NCBI RefSeq assembly: GCF_910592395.1
Contig: NC_088324.1
Span: 6,908,953-6,972,952, forward strand
DNA length: 64,000 nt
Reading direction: 5' to 3'
DNA from: Lineus longissimus
Taxonomy: Eukaryota; Nemertea; Pilidiophora; Heteronemertea; Lineidae
Shown here: one piece after another, positions 1 through 12,327 of the stretch
Numbering within the stretch: position 1 is the first letter of the stretch
How the letters are laid out: each line of letters opens with the position of its first letter
The notes under the pieces: generated by a model
What the model was told of the DNA's origin: nothing
Database searches by the model: none
The model's input: only the letters and a program-made list of their open reading frames with translations
Program-made: the position numbers and the translations under genes

Positions 1-29
1 AATTCCCCTCAAAATCATCATCTTCTTCT

Positions 30-340
30 AATTCTTCTTCAGCGTTCGCTCTGCACTTGGATTGGAGGTTTTATTCTCCAGGGAGTATTCTTCTTCTCCA
101 AGGCGGGATGAGCGTTTTTACGTTCCACTACTGTTCGGTGCCAATTGAATTTATTGGCCTGGTATAAACTCCTTCTTAGGCCAAAAATAGAGTACATATA
201 GAGTACATATAAACTCCTTCTTAGGCCAGAAATAGAGTACATGCAAGCTTCTCATGTTTCTCACTTGGTGGGGTCTTTTACTTAGTACCCTGGCATGGAC
301 ACCAGATACACGGAACCTTGGTTTTACGTCTCATTCAAAG
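30..340. repeat. Dispersed repeat, copy 1
   Basis: About 300 bp that recurs at 16855-17125 in a Roquin intron. Shared landmarks in the same order are 'ctctgcacttgga', 'gggatgagcgttttt', 'caccaattgggtttattggc' (diverged here) and 'accagatacatggaacc'. A local duplication of 'agagtacatataaactcc' lies at 190-220. No terminal repeats or coding capacity are visible, so the class is unknown. Confidence 0.6.
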
Positions 341-417
341 GACTGCACTCCCCATACCTTGATCTACATGTACTGATGTTTCACTGACCCTTACAACCAA
401 AACGTGCTCCATTCCAG

Positions 418-2011
418 GCACAGATTCACCTCATTGGTAACGTCGTCTCTTGGTACTCTGCACTCCCTGGCTTCATTCTCTTTGTCTTGGCGTTTGTCAG
501 CATCGTCTTGGCGAGGAAGAGAGCTTTAACTTTCGTACCAGAAGGTGAGCTATCACATAGATTTTCTTGATTTTCTAGGTAGCAAAATATGTGATGTCAT
601 GATTTGTATTTAGGGGTAGGCCATTTGTAATTACTTGTGGTGCAGTTAGATAGAAATCCACTAATACACAATGCCGTAGTGCAGGTATTGTGAATACAAA
701 TGTGTATAAACTTGGTATTCATAGTATTTGTATATCAGCCTACACAACGGCAATGTTGACATTTATATTTAGTATATATTACCGCAATTGGAAATTTTTT
801 AATTCAATTACAAATTCAAAATTTTTAACGAACGGCGTAGGCCTTCAAAGGAGCTGCACGACAGTCCCAAAATCTCGTCCCAAGTAGACCTTCTAATGTT
901 AGAATGGAAAGCATTCCGTTTGTTTATATGTTGACGTGAGTGTTTATTTTCTTGTAGATTACCTGGAGCACATGCAGTTTATAGCAGAGCTGCTCATCGG
1001 GGGCTACCTCCTGCACTACATTCCATTCCATCTGGTCGAGTCGACCTACTTCCTGTATCACTATCTCCCGGCTGTCTTATTCAAGCTCATGTTTGTGGCG
1101 GTGCTGATGGAGCAGGCGTACCTTCTCATTGCGTAAGTTAACTCTTCAACGGCGTTGGTCAGTTAACCTTTCAGTGACGCTGAAGGGGTTATTGTCGTCC
1201 TGGGTGATGCATAACATCACCCTGGGTGATATTGTTCATTCGTTTCGCGATTGGTGACGAGGTTGTCGAATCGTAGCATGGTACTTCTGCTATATACCGT
1301 AGACGACCGCGCACGGCACGTTTTTTGTGCAGTTCACGGCACTTTTCATTCTTTTTCATCGATTATTTTGATGTTCCACGAATAATTTCGAATTGATTTC
1401 CCGTCCTTTGGCAACTAAAGATGCCCTTTAGACTTCGGGAATAGCTGCCAAATGATGTTGGCAAGTCGCGCTGGCGAACCAGATGAACGGCCGCCATTTT
1501 TTTTTTGGCCGTGAACATTTCCACGTCCGCCGATTCGACAACCCCGTCACCAATAGCGAAACGAATGCACAAGATCACCCAGGGTGATGTTGTGCATGCA
1601 CAATGTCACCCAGGGTGATGTTATGCATCACCCAGATAGAGGCTGGGTGATATTGTGCATCACCCAGGACGACAATAACCCTTTTGGCTTCAGTGACGGG
1701 CATGGCATGACATGCGCACGTCCCCATAAAAATATTGAGTGAGTTGAGAGCTGAGCGTCAACAAGGACATTGTTAGACCAGATGAAGATAGACCTTTTCT
1801 GATATTGCCTTCAACTGCTTTTCCATTTTATTCCAGATCTAATCCGAGGCTGCATCACCTGGCTGTTGGCCTCATCGGTTTATGGCTGTTTGCAGTCGTC
1901 ATGGTCTTCTATAGATTCCTCGGTGTAACCTATGGACTTGTCAACTACACCAAAGAGCAACTGATGGCCTTAGCACTTAAGTCCACATGGGACTTTGTCC
2001 TGAGATCCTAG
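418..2011 (+). CDS. POMT1: Protein O-mannosyltransferase 1, C-terminal exons (gene enters from the left edge)
   Basis: The last three coding exons are 418-544, 958-1132 and 1837-2011, with stop TAG at 2009-2011. Junctions are AG/GT and phases 1 and 2 match. The 158 or so residues begin AQIHLIGN and end KSTWDFVLRS. They cover the C-terminal membrane part of the PMT family: a loop, then hydrophobic helices around 'HYIPFHLVESTYFLYHYLPA', then a final helix pair. The F-L-Y-H-Y-L-P-A block and the 'W-D-x-x-x-R' tail resemble POMT1 more than POMT2. POMT1 acts with POMT2 in the ER membrane to transfer mannose from dolichyl-phosphate mannose to Ser/Thr of targets such as alpha-dystroglycan. The catalytic N-terminal loop and MIR domains lie outside the window. 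The intron before the last exon holds a MULE-like element and the preceding intron a TTAA-MITE. Assignment to POMT1 over POMT2 is by remembered family features, not alignment. Confidence 0.88.
613..844 (-). mobile_element. TM1 TTAA-MITE, copy A (POMT1 intron)
   Basis: Member of the most abundant repeat here, called TM1. Full copies are about 233 bp and begin AGGCCTACGCCGTTCGT and end ACGAACGGCGTACCCCTT, so the outer ends are inverted repeats. The middle is self-complementary (ATTGCCGTTGTG near ACTACGGCAAT-like sequence), so the whole element folds into a hairpin. Well-kept copies are bordered by TTAA on both sides. This copy is reversed and its flanks have decayed (TTTA, TTCA). Confidence 0.8.
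1180..1688. mobile_element. MULE-like TIR element with 10-bp target duplication
   Basis: A 509-bp element between two identical direct repeats, TTCAGTGACG at 1170-1179 and 1689-1698. Just inside the ends is an inverted repeat, GGTTATTGTCGTCCTGGG on the left and its reverse complement on the right, followed by GTGATGCATAACATCACC-type palindromes. Several further palindromic units around 'tcacccagggtga' lie at 1215-1240 and 1575-1660, and the subterminal block 'tggtgacgaggttgtcgaa' is also mirrored. A 9-11 bp target duplication is typical of Mutator-like elements. No transposase frame is present. Confidence 0.7.
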
Positions 2012-2091
2012 ACTTGATTTAACACCTAATCTACAGGAATGGAGGACCTATGGCTACAGACTTCAGACAAATGTCTCTAACACACACTTAA

Positions 2092-2283
2092 GAAAAATCC
2101 ACTAATACACAATGCCGTAGTGTAGTTGTTATGAATACAAATTTGTTTGAACTTGGTATTCATAGTATTTGTATATCGGGCTACACAACGGCAATGTTTA
2201 AATTTGTATTTAGGATGTGTTTCCGCAATTGGAAATTTTTTAATTCAATTACAAATTCAAATTTTAACAAACGGCGTAAGCCT
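2092..2283 (-). mobile_element. TM1 TTAA-MITE, copy B (POMT1 3' UTR)
   Basis: Reversed TM1 copy about 80 bp after the POMT1 stop. TTAA flanks it at 2088-2091 and 2284-2287, although about 40 bp of one terminus is missing. It lies between the stop codon and the likely poly(A) signals, so it is probably part of the mature 3' UTR. Confidence 0.8.
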
Positions 2284-2290
2284 TTAAGGT

Positions 2291-2327
2291 AATAAAGGCC
2301 AGTGAAGTACGTATTTGCCGTAATAAA
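2291..2327 (+). promoter_or_regulatory. POMT1 poly(A) signals
   Basis: AATAAA occurs at 2291-2296 and again at 2322-2327, 280-316 bases after the POMT1 stop and just beyond the TM1 copy. Either could direct cleavage. Confidence 0.5.
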
Positions 2328-3184
2328 TTCTAGTCTTCATTGTTTACAAAAATAGCCAAATCATTCTGGTGCCACATTTCCAACGAGATTTTTTGCTCAT
2401 CTTGAGGCCGTTTTATAACAAGATTTTATTTGAAAATGTCAAATCTTATTTAAGTTATTAAAGAGGGATAACAGGCAGAAGCTAGTTGGTCAATTTAGTC
2501 ATCTTAAAATTTGTAACATTCGGATTCGGCAGAATCAAGCAGCAAGTGCAGGCAACCAACCCTGTTACGGAAGTAGCTGCGACTCTCCGGGTACTTCTCA
2601 TCTCTCCGAGGCATGGCCAACCACCTTTCCGAGCTAATCCAGCCACGAACTGAAGACCACCTCTTAACAAAGCTGTTCTATGGACTGTACGTCTCACTGA
2701 CGGTTTTTTCACTGTGGCGAGGCTATGCCACGACACCCAAGGAGCTATGATCAGGTTTTCAACACAATGTGCATCTCTGGTTCCGAACGGAAGAAATCAA
2801 AGCATGTATTTCAACTGTAACGGCTCAAACGCTAAAGCCAGAGGTTTGAAAGTCGAGCTGGCTCCTTGATGGTCCTCGCATGGGCTCGCCACAGTGAGGA
2901 AGCTGTATAAAGTAGGCTGAACGGTTCATATGAGGTCATTTTCAGTTTGAGGCTCGATTTGCTCAGAGAGCTGGTTGGCTACAACTCGGAGAGGCAGGAG
3001 ATGCTCGGAGAAGTTGCAGCTGATTCCACAGGGTGACCACGGCAAAAGAAGTGCTACATTTCCCTCATCAGGACAGGTGGCTGTGAAAGATTGAGCTGGC
3101 ACCCGGGACTTCAGTTCAAAGGACTATCTATTATACTACACTGCAATGTATACCAATGTACATGTACTGCCATTATACAGAAGT
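2328..3184. other. Unassigned intergenic stretch
   Basis: Mostly unique-looking sequence between POMT1 and the satellite block. The longest open frame (minus, 2482-2736) has no recognisable domain, and I see no repeats or RNA genes. Confidence 0.4.
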
Positions 3185-4311
3185 ACGCAATCATGACAAT
3201 GTGGGATGACGGTGGAGGTACCAGAACTAATTTGGTCTGATTGTGGCCGTCTCCTCTCTCAGAGTTTTGGTAAGACCGTCAACATACCAGTCTCAATTCA
3301 GCGTGGTTGTGACTGTCTCATCCCTTTCAATGTGTTGGCAAGACGAAAGACGCATCCAGTCCAATTTGGTTTGATTGTGACTGTCTTATCTCTCTCGTAG
3401 TTTTTGCAAGACGGCATTTAGAGGTTCCAGACAAAACGGCGGAGGTATCGGAACAAATTCGGCCGGGTTGTGCTTGTCTCCTCCTTTTCGAATTGTTGGC
3501 AAGATGGTGGGTACCGGGCCTAATTCGGTCTGGTCGTGACTGTCTTGTCTCTCGGAGTTGTGGAAAGACTGTGAACATACCAGTCTCATTTCAGCCTGGT
3601 TGCGACTGTCTCATCCGTTTCAAAGTGTTGGCAAGAAAAGGATGCACCCGGTCTAATTGATCTTATTGCACTCTCAAAGTTTCAGAGTGTCTGATTGTGA
3701 CTGTTTCATCTCGCTGAGAGAGTACGCAAGACGGTGGCCACAGGATGTACTTGATGTTGCCGCCATTGTACATAAGTACGCAATCATGACAATGTGGGAT
3801 GACGGTGGAGGTACCAGAACTAATTTGGTCTGATGGTGACCGTCTCATCTCTCAGAGTTTCGGCAAGACCGTCTACATACCAGTCTCAATTCAGCGTGGT
3901 TGTGACTGTCTCATCCCTTTCAATGTGTTGGCAAGACGAAAGACGCATCCAGTCCAATTTGGTTTGATTGTGACTGTCTTATCTCTCTCGTAGTTTTGGC
4001 AAGACGGCATTTGGAGGTACCAGACAAAACGGTGGAGGTATCGGAACAAATTCGGCCGGGTTGTGCTTGTCTCCTCCTTTTCAAATTGTTGGCAAGATGG
4101 TGGGTACCGGGCCTAATTCGGTCTGGTCGTGACTGTCTTGTCTCTCAGAGTTGTAGAAAGACTGTGAACATACCAGTCTCATTTCAGCCTGGTTGTAACT
4201 GTCTCATCCGTTTCAAAGTGTTGGCAAGAAAAGGATGCACCCGGTCTAATTGATCTTATTGCACTCTCAAAGTTTCAGAGTGTCTGATTGTGACTGTTTC
4301 ATCTCGCCGAG
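3185..4311. repeat. 593-bp higher-order duplication inside the satellite
   Basis: Sequence from about 3185 recurs from about 3778 with an offset of 593 bp and only scattered substitutions. Examples are 'caatcatgacaatgtgggat' at both places, the 'gacgcatccagtccaatttg' block, and the 'ggatgcacccggtctaattg' block. The period equals several basic units plus insertions, showing recent segmental amplification within an otherwise old array. Confidence 0.85.
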
Positions 4312-6524
4312 AGAGTATGCAAGACGGTGGCCACAGGATGAGGCGGTCACAACTAGATTAAATTGGACCTTGCACATCTACCATGTCTCTAAGAAATCTA
4401 TTGTTGGAACAATAGATTATACGGTGGAGATACCAGCCCCAATTCAGTCCAGTTGTGAATGTCTCATCACCTTCACAGTGATGGGGGGACTGTGTAGATT
4501 CCAGGCCTAATTTAACGTAGTTGTGACTGTCTCATCTCACTCACAGAGATGGCAATACGGTGGAGGTAAAGGGCTCACTTTCGTCTTGTTGCGACTGCCT
4601 TATATCTCCCATAGGGTTGGCGAGACGGTGCGGGACCAGTCCCAATTTGGCCAGGTTGTGACTGTTTCATCGTTCTCACAGAGTTGGCAAGAAGGTGGCC
4701 TTACAAGGCCCACTTTTGTCCTGCTGTATGTGCCTCATCTCTTATCGTTGAGGGCAAGACGGCACGTGGCAGTACCAGGTAAGACGGTGGTAGTATCATA
4801 ACCATTCGGCCGGCTTGCGATTGGCTCATCCCTTTCGAAGTGGACAAACATATTCGGTATAGTTGTGACTGTCTCATCTCTCCCACACTGTAGGCAAGGC
4901 GGTGAACATTGCCCACGATTTGGTATAAAACTGTTGTGATAGTCTCATCTCTCCACAGTGCTGGTAAGATGATAGACGTGCTGGCCTTATTTCGGTCCAA
5001 CTGTTACCGCTCATCTCTCTAACAGAGGTTGGTGGACTTAGAAGGCTCCATTTGGTCTGGTTGTGACTGTCTCGCCTCTCTTTATGTTTTGGCGAGACGG
5101 CCCATGAGGTCCGATTTCGTCTAGCTGTGACTGTCTCATCCCTCTTACTGTGTTGGCAAGAGGTTGGCCGTAAAATAATGATTCGTCCTAGTTGTGACCG
5201 CCTCCATCCCTCTGAAAGTATTGGCAAGGCAGCGGAAGAATCTGCAGGCCCGTTTCGATCTAGTTGTGGCTTTGTCATCTCTGGTTGGCACTGTATGTAC
5301 GGTTTCTTTCAAAGTGTTGGCAAGACGAAGGACGCATCAGGCCCAATTTGGTCTTATTGTATTTGTCTGGTCTTTCTCGGGGTTTCCGCTAGATGGCAGG
5401 TGGAGGTACTAGACCCATTCGGTCTGGTTGTATCTGTCTCATCTCCCTCACAGGGCGAGCAAGATTATAGACAGGCTAAGCCCGATTCCGTCTAGTTGTG
5501 ACTGTCTCAAAGTAGGTTGGAATATTTGGTCAGGTTGTGACCATATATTGGTATTGTTGTAACTGGCTCATATCTTATCGTTTTGGCAAGAAGGCCCGTG
5601 AAAGTATCAGGCAAGATGGTGCAGCTACCAGGCCAAATTCGGTCTAGTTGTGACTGTCTCATATCTAATAATGGTGTTGGCGGCGGAGAAACATAAGTAA
5701 TTCTGTCCAGCGGCGACTTTCTCGACCCTCCCACAACGGCGCAGGTACCAGGCCAATTCGGTCTGTTTGTTACCGTCTCAACTCCCTCACAGGGCAGATA
5801 AGATTATAGACAGGCTAAGCCTGATTCCGTCTCGTTGTGACTGTCTCAAAGTAGGCTGCATTTGACCAGGTAGTGACTGTCTCTTCCCTTTCAAAGCATT
5901 GGCAAGACGGTGGACGTATTAGGCACAATACAGTCTAGTTATGACTGTCTCATCCCTCTCACGGCCCGGTGTTGTCCTGTTGTAACTGCCTTATCTCGTA
6001 TCGTTGTGGCAAGACGGCACGTGGAGGTACCAGGTATGTCGGTGGAGGTACCAAAACCAATTCGGCCGCCTTGCCACCAAGGCAGTGGGAGGACATGCAG
6101 GCCGGTTTCGGTCTAGTTATGACTGTCTCATCCCTCCCACAGTGTTGGCAAGGCGGTGAACATCGGCCACAATTTGGTGCACAGTTGTTGAGACTGTCAC
6201 ATCTCTCTCGCGGTCTTGGGAAGTCGATGGACGAGTAAGGCACAATCTTGCTGTTACTGTCTGATATCGTTCATGTTTGGCATGACGACGCGTGGAGGTT
6301 CCAGCTCAGGCAAATTCGGTGTAGTTGTGACAGTCCCATCTCGCTCAAAGTGCTGGTAAGATGATAAACGCGATAGACCCATTTCGGTCTAGTTTTGACC
6401 GCTCAACTGTCTAACAGTTTGGTGGACTTAGAGGGCTCCCTTTGGTCGCTATTTTAAACACATCGAGATGTCAGGCCCATTCGCTCTGGTTGTGACTGTC
6501 TCATCTGCCCCGAAGTGCTGGTAA

Positions 6525-6800
6525 GACGGTAGAGGGGCATTGCCAACACTCTGAAATGGATGAGGATGTTGCAACTGGGTCAAATTGGGCAAAGCACCTC
6601 CATCATCTTACCAGCACTGTAATAGAGATACGACAGTTACAACCCTGGTGCCTACATCGCCTTGCCAACACTTTGAGCGGAATTACATAGTCACAATTAA
6701 CATGACGGACTCCACGTGCCGTCTTGCAAAACACTGATAGACAGTTACGACTAGACCGAATCTGACTTGGTACCTACACGCACAAGAAGACTGATTTGAG
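6525..6800 (-). repeat. Inverted segment of the satellite, copy 1
   Basis: Here the unit reads in the opposite direction ('cttgccaacactttgagcgg', 'cttaccagcactgtaat'), while the flanking array reads plus. The junction at about 6530, 'ggcattgccaacactctgaa', recurs at about 8060, so inversion and flank were duplicated together. Confidence 0.75.
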
Positions 6801-8044
6801 ACTAGCACCTACACCGTCTTGCTAACACTATGAGGACGATGAGATAGGCTTGCAGGACAAAATTTGGTTTACAGTTTTGGCCAGGCGGTGGAGATAGCAG
6901 TCCTGATTCGCCATTGTTACTCCCTCCCGTCTTTCAAAGTACAAATGTATTGTCAAGATGGTGGACGAAGAAGCCCATATTCGTTTCAGTTGTGACCGTT
7001 TCACTTCTCTCGCGGAGTTTGCAAGAGGGTGGATGCATCTTTGTTGCGACTGCCTCATCTCCCCGATAGGTTTGGCAAAAACGGCCAGTGGATGTAACAT
7101 GCCAAATTAAGTCTGGTTGCGACTGTCTCATCTCTTTCACAGCATTTGCAATACCGTGAACAGACCAGACCTGATTCGGTCTAGTTGTGACTATCTTATC
7201 TCTCCCACACTGATGGATAGACGGTGTAGATGGTCATGGAAAGACGGTTGAGAAATCAGACCCAATTCAGTCTGGTTGTGACTGTCTCGCCACCTTCGCA
7301 GTGAAGCGGAGACGGTGTAGATACCTGGCCTGATTCGGTCTTGTTGTGGCTGTCTTATCTTTCTCACGGTGTTGGCAAGTAGGTGCGAGCAACAGGACCA
7401 ATCCAGCCTGATTTCTGCTGTCTCATCTCTATCGCAGTGTCGGCAAGTCGGTAGAGGTACTAGGCCTAATTCGGTCTAGTTGGGATTGTATGATGTCTTC
7501 CACAGTGTTATCAATTGCCCATTCCAACGGCGTGTCAACACTTTGAAAGAGATGAGGTACTAAAAGATGAACAGTTCAACGCTATGTATTAACAGTACAA
7601 TAAAATACGTCTTTGCGAAAATGGCCAAAGCGAGAGCGGTTAACATTAATTCGATCAACATTATTCTGTCTGGTTGTGACTGTCTCCTCTCGCTCACAGA
7701 GTGCGGAAGACGTCAGACGTACACGGACAAATTTGGGCTGGTTGTGATTGCCTCATCTCTATCACAGTGTTTTGAAGACGGTGGAGGTGCCAGGCTCTTT
7801 ACGGTCTGATTGTGACTGCCCCTTTCTCCCAGACTGTCCGTAAGACAGTTGAGCTACGTGGCCAAATTCGAGTTCGTTGTGGCCTTCTTTTCATTTCACA
7901 GGATTGGTAAGGCGATAGACGTGGCAGGAGCAATTCGATCTTGTTGTGGCTTCCTCATCTCTCTCATTGTTTTGGCAAGACACATAGAGGTACCAGGTCC
8001 ATTCGCTCTGGTTGTGGCTGTCTCACCTTTCCCGCAGTGCTGGT

Positions 8045-8290
8045 AAGACGATTGCGAGGCATTGCCAACACTCTGAAATGGATGAGGATGTCGCAACTAG
8101 ACCGAATTTGGCCGAGCACCTCTTTCAATCATCTTACCAGCACTGTACTTTTGAGACAGTTGCAAGTGCACCCAGTAAAGCCTGGTGCCCACATCGCCTT
8201 GAAAACACTATGAGCGAAATTACATAGTCGAGTCACAACTTGACGGAATTAGGCCTTGCACCTTCTTTCAAAACACTATTGATAGCAGGA
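8045..8290 (-). repeat. Inverted segment of the satellite, copy 2
   Basis: Second reversed segment, about 1.5 kb from the first and clearly its relative: 'ggcattgccaacactctgaa', 'atggatgaggatgt', 'catcttaccagcactgta' and 'cacatcgccttg' appear in the same order. Plus-oriented units resume near 8300. Confidence 0.75.
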
Positions 8291-8424
8291 TCTCCGGTAC
8301 CAGGAGATGCCAGGCACAATTCGGGCTGGTTGTGGCTGTCTCATCTCCTATGCAGTGAAGGAAAGGTGAAGGTCCGTCTGCCTAGTATCTCTCACAATGA
8401 TGGCGAGACGGTAGAGGTACCAGG

Positions 8425-9630
8425 CTCAATCTTGTCTGGTTGTGACTGCCTCATCTCTCTTGTAGTGCTAGCGCGACAGTTGTTGTACCAGACACAATTC
8501 GAGCTAGTTGTGACTGTCTCATCTCTCTTGTAGTGCTGGCGCGACGGTTGTTGTAACAGGCACAATTCGGGCTGTTTGTGACCGTCTCATTTCTCTTGTA
8601 GTGCTGGCGCGACGATTGTTGTACCAGACACAATTCGGGCTGTTTGTGACTGTCTCATCTCTCTTGTAGTGCTGGCGCAACGATTGTTGTACCAGACACA
8701 AATCGGGCTGGTTGTGACTGTCTCATTTCTCTTGTAGTGCTGGCGCGACGGTTGTTGTAACAGGCACAATTCGAGCTGTTTGTGACTGTCTCATCTCTCT
8801 TGCAGTGCTGACGCGACGATTTTTGTACCACACACAATTCGGGCTAGTTGTGACTGTCTCATCTCTCTTGTAGTGCTGGCGCGACAGTTGTTGTACCAGA
8901 CTCAATTCGGGCTAGTTGTGACTGTCTCATCTCTCTTGTAGCTGGCGCAACAGTTGTTGTACCAGACTCAATTCGGGCTAGTTGTGACTGTCTCATCTCT
9001 CTTGTAGTGCTGGCGCGACAGTTGTTGTACCAGACTCAATTCGGGCTAGTTGTGACTGTCTCATCTCTCTTGTAGAGCTGGCGCAACATTTGTTGTACCA
9101 GGCACTATTTGAGCTGGTTGTGACTGTCTCATCTCTCTTGCAGTGCTGACGCGACGATTGTTGTACCAAACACAATTCGGGCTGCTCGTGATTGTCTCAT
9201 CTCTCTTGTTGTGCTGGTGCGACGGTTGTTGTACCAGGCACAGTGCTGGCGCGACAGTTGTTGTACCAGGCTCAATTGGGCTGGTTGTGACTGTCTCATT
9301 CCTCTTGTAGTGCTGGCGCGACGGTTGTTGTACCAGGCTCAATTCGGGCTGGTTGTGACTGTCTCATTCCTTTTGTAGTGCTGGCGCGACGGTTGTTGTA
9401 CCGGGCACAATTCGGGCTGGTTGTGACTGTCTCATTCCTCTTGTAGTGCTGGCGCGACAGTTGTTGTACCAGATACAATTCGGGCTAGTTGTGACTGTCT
9501 CATCTCTCTTGTAGAGCTGGCGCGATAGTTGTCGTTACAGACACAATTCGAGCTAGTTGTGACTGTCTCATCTCTCTTGTAGTGCTGGCGCAACAGTTGT
9601 TGTACCAGACACAGTTCAGGCTGGTTGTGT
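8425..9630. repeat. Homogeneous 68-bp tandem array
   Basis: About 17 head-to-tail units of 68 bp with few differences, core 'ctctcttgtagtgctggcgc' and 'gacggttgttgtaccaggca'. One unit near 8935 lacks 2 bp and one near 9240 is internally deleted. It ends abruptly at about 9630 in 'ggttgtgtcgaaaaaac'. The regularity implies recent unequal exchange compared with the left part of the block. Confidence 0.92.
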
Positions 9631-10478
9631 CGAAAAAACAACAAAATTCAAAAGCAAACTCGATTTTCACAGACACACTTGTGCTTTATCTTTAGCATTC
9701 AAATAAAGTTAGTTGAATTTCAAGTACACGGTTATAACCTAGCATGACTGAATGGTGGCAATCTTCTGAAATCAACACGACCTCTTCGATACCCAGGTCA
9801 CCATGTGTCAACTGTGACCCCAGTCATGTTGGGCAGATGACTGAACAACATGGAAAATTCTGGCAATTTAATAAATTGGGAGATGACCTCTACATCTTTA
9901 GGGCTGTTGATTTTTATGAGGGAAAGTGCTGCAAAATTAAACAGCCAGCAAGAAATTCCAGCTTTACAGTATGTTGATCCATCACATCTTATAACATCCA
10001 CTTCCAACAGGAAGAGGCTGCAAAAAACAACATTGCAGCAAATCTTTCATAGAAAACAATCAAATATGTATCTCTTAGAGAACAGACCAGTCGAAATACT
10101 AAATAATTTTTTTGTTTGAATCCCATACTGATCAGCAAAATAAGCTGTGTTTATATCCGGTGGAATATAGGCGAGAAAGATGAAGCCTTTTGCTGCACTG
10201 ACGTGCGTAGCATAACATGTCACATGTCCCATCACGTGTGAGCGACGTGCATAGCACGTCTTATAATTTCAACCCATCAGCACTTGGCTGCAGCCTCTCG
10301 ACACACGCCATATACACATGATTAACGTTGAACATCAATTAACAGAAACATAATTGACATTTAACACCAATTACTATTTAAGAGAACGATGGGTGTCATA
10401 TTTAATTCATGCCAAGCACATAATGAGTGGGCAATGATGCACGACTACTCAACCGCAAATGGATTGACGTGGTTTTAA

Positions 10479-10782
10479 AGGGACATATCGGGCATGAGAT
10501 ATATTTGGTTTTTCATACAGAAATGGCTTCTACCAGGACCGCAACATCACCAAACAGGATCATTGAAAAATCACTGAACCGCAATAAACAATGCACTAGA
10601 ACGGTATGTACATGTAACCAGGCATGCCTGAAATTTATAATCCATGTCCACAACTGCCTCGTAACACTGGCAGAAATCATTATAAACATCAGCATTGGTG
10701 CGATACTACCATTGGTGGCACATGGTGTCAAGCAGGGGTATTATCCACCTGGTCAGGTAAATCCCATGCCCAAGTTGTCCCT
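10479..10782. mobile_element. TTAA-MITE of the AGGGACA family
   Basis: Inverted ends AGGGACATATCGGGCATG and (reverse complement of the right end) AGGGACAACTTGGGCATG. The left flank is TTAA at 10475-10478; the right flank is TTAG at 10783-10786, a one-base decay of TTAA. No coding capacity. A relative is at 53305-53520. Confidence 0.75.
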
Positions 10783-12327
10783 TTAGAAGAAATTTCCTCA
10801 ACGATATTAACAAATTTTATGCCTAAAATGTGTTACCCGAAATAAGGCCACCAGGTTATTCCTCGACTGGTTCACCGTCCTAAAGTGCCTAGCAAACAAG
10901 CAATTTAAATCACTGCAAGCTGTAATCATGATCGCAGGCAACAAAAAAGCTTGTGTGCCTGCGACAAGAATCGGTGATCACAGCGACCTGCAATCAATTT
11001 TAAACCCAGTGATTACCGGTTTTAAGTCCATGCAGGCAAGTAATTTTTGTTGCACAATGCAGTGATTATAATCCCAGGTCAGAGCAATTTACATCGCTCG
11101 TTTGCGCAGTGCTATAATCATTAAAGTGTCGCATGTTCACAAGCATTACAAGCATAAGAATGTATAACGATGGCAACCTAAACATAGGTCTACATTTACT
11201 CATGTTACATTGACAGTACGTGTACATCAAGAGGTGGAATAATCAAAAATCACCGTGTTAAAGGTTAACCATAGGCACCTCCATTTTGACCATAACTGGA
11301 AATCCTAGAGCAATTAGAACTCTATCAAAATGAAGTGAATGCCTATTCATAACCTGGGAAGCAGTCCTCTGGAAAAACAAAAAACAGTCGCCAACCCTTG
11401 AAATTGAAACAGGGTGTCGCCCACAACCTCAAGGCTGTCGTTTTCATGACCAAGTTCACCGAGGATGAGGAACCTCACATCTACTAATGATGTGATATGT
11501 GGTAATGGGACACACCCCAGAGTGAGAGTGAAAACAATGGGCAACCTGCAGTAATGAGGCTAGAATATACAGCATTAATAGGCGATTATGATGATAATAT
11601 GTGAAACGTCACAGCAAAAGCAGGCACTCTGAGCTTGACAGGTTGAGACGGACTGTTTGCTCATTTCTCTGTCGTCTGCCTTTTGTGAAATATGAGCACA
11701 TCAATGTCTTCCATTACCTCCTGGTGTCATTTAGGCTCATCTTCTGTGCGACATGCGCCTGGTTTTGCTGTGATGGGTCACATATTGATAATAATGTCTT
11801 TGAAAATAAAAACTCCATTTATTACGTTCTACATGTATGTACAATTGGCCACTTTTACAGCAGACAATCATTTGGCTTGTTTCCAGTTGATTTGCCTGAA
11901 TACCAGTCAAAACGTTACGGTCTCAAAAATTCCCCGATATAATGAGAGCCAAAATGTTCCATACTATCATCCAATTTTTTTGGGTGTACATGTATTTTAA
12001 ATTTTGGTCTGTCACGAGCCTGACCTGCCCTACAAATTTTAACACTGTTCATACATTATGCATTACAGCTCTCGTAGTTCCACAAATACATGTATATACG
12101 CACACCGCAGTGATCAAAATAATTTTATTTATGCCACAAATTAATGGCAAACTATATATAAACACAACAAAAACTTATTCCTTCAAAATAGTAAGTTTTT
12201 CAACGCTCTTAAGAGCTGGCAAGCAAATAAAACATGAAGGTGCATGATTCTGCGGCCACGACGACGAACCTCCCAAATGCTTATTTGGGCCAGATTATGA
12301 TAAATTTAGCCCATTGCAATCTTTTAA

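Larger units (their letters stand above)
3185..9630. repeat. Satellite block, unit about 68 bp
   Basis: The whole 6.4 kb is built from one unit whose approximate core is 'ggtctggttgtgactgtctc', then 'atctctctcacagtgttgg', then 'caagacggtggaggtaccag', then 'gcccaattc'. The left two thirds are degenerate with indels. Successive units are recognisable by the near-invariant 'tgtgactgtctcatc'. Short open frames in the block (about 60 codons) repeat every 68 bp, which is not a multiple of three, so they are not protein-coding. Confidence 0.9.

Noticed and set aside
8451-9644. Serial 60-codon minus-strand frames with nearly identical proteins
   Set aside because: Spaced exactly 68 bp, so each covers the same repeat in rotating frames. 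This is a satellite artefact, not a gene family.
11347-11544. Minus-strand frame 'VDVRFLILGELGHENDSLEV' as a possible TEN1-like OB-fold exon
   Set aside because: The resemblance is limited to a short hydrophobic pattern. No convincing donor or partner exon was found, so I did not call a gene.
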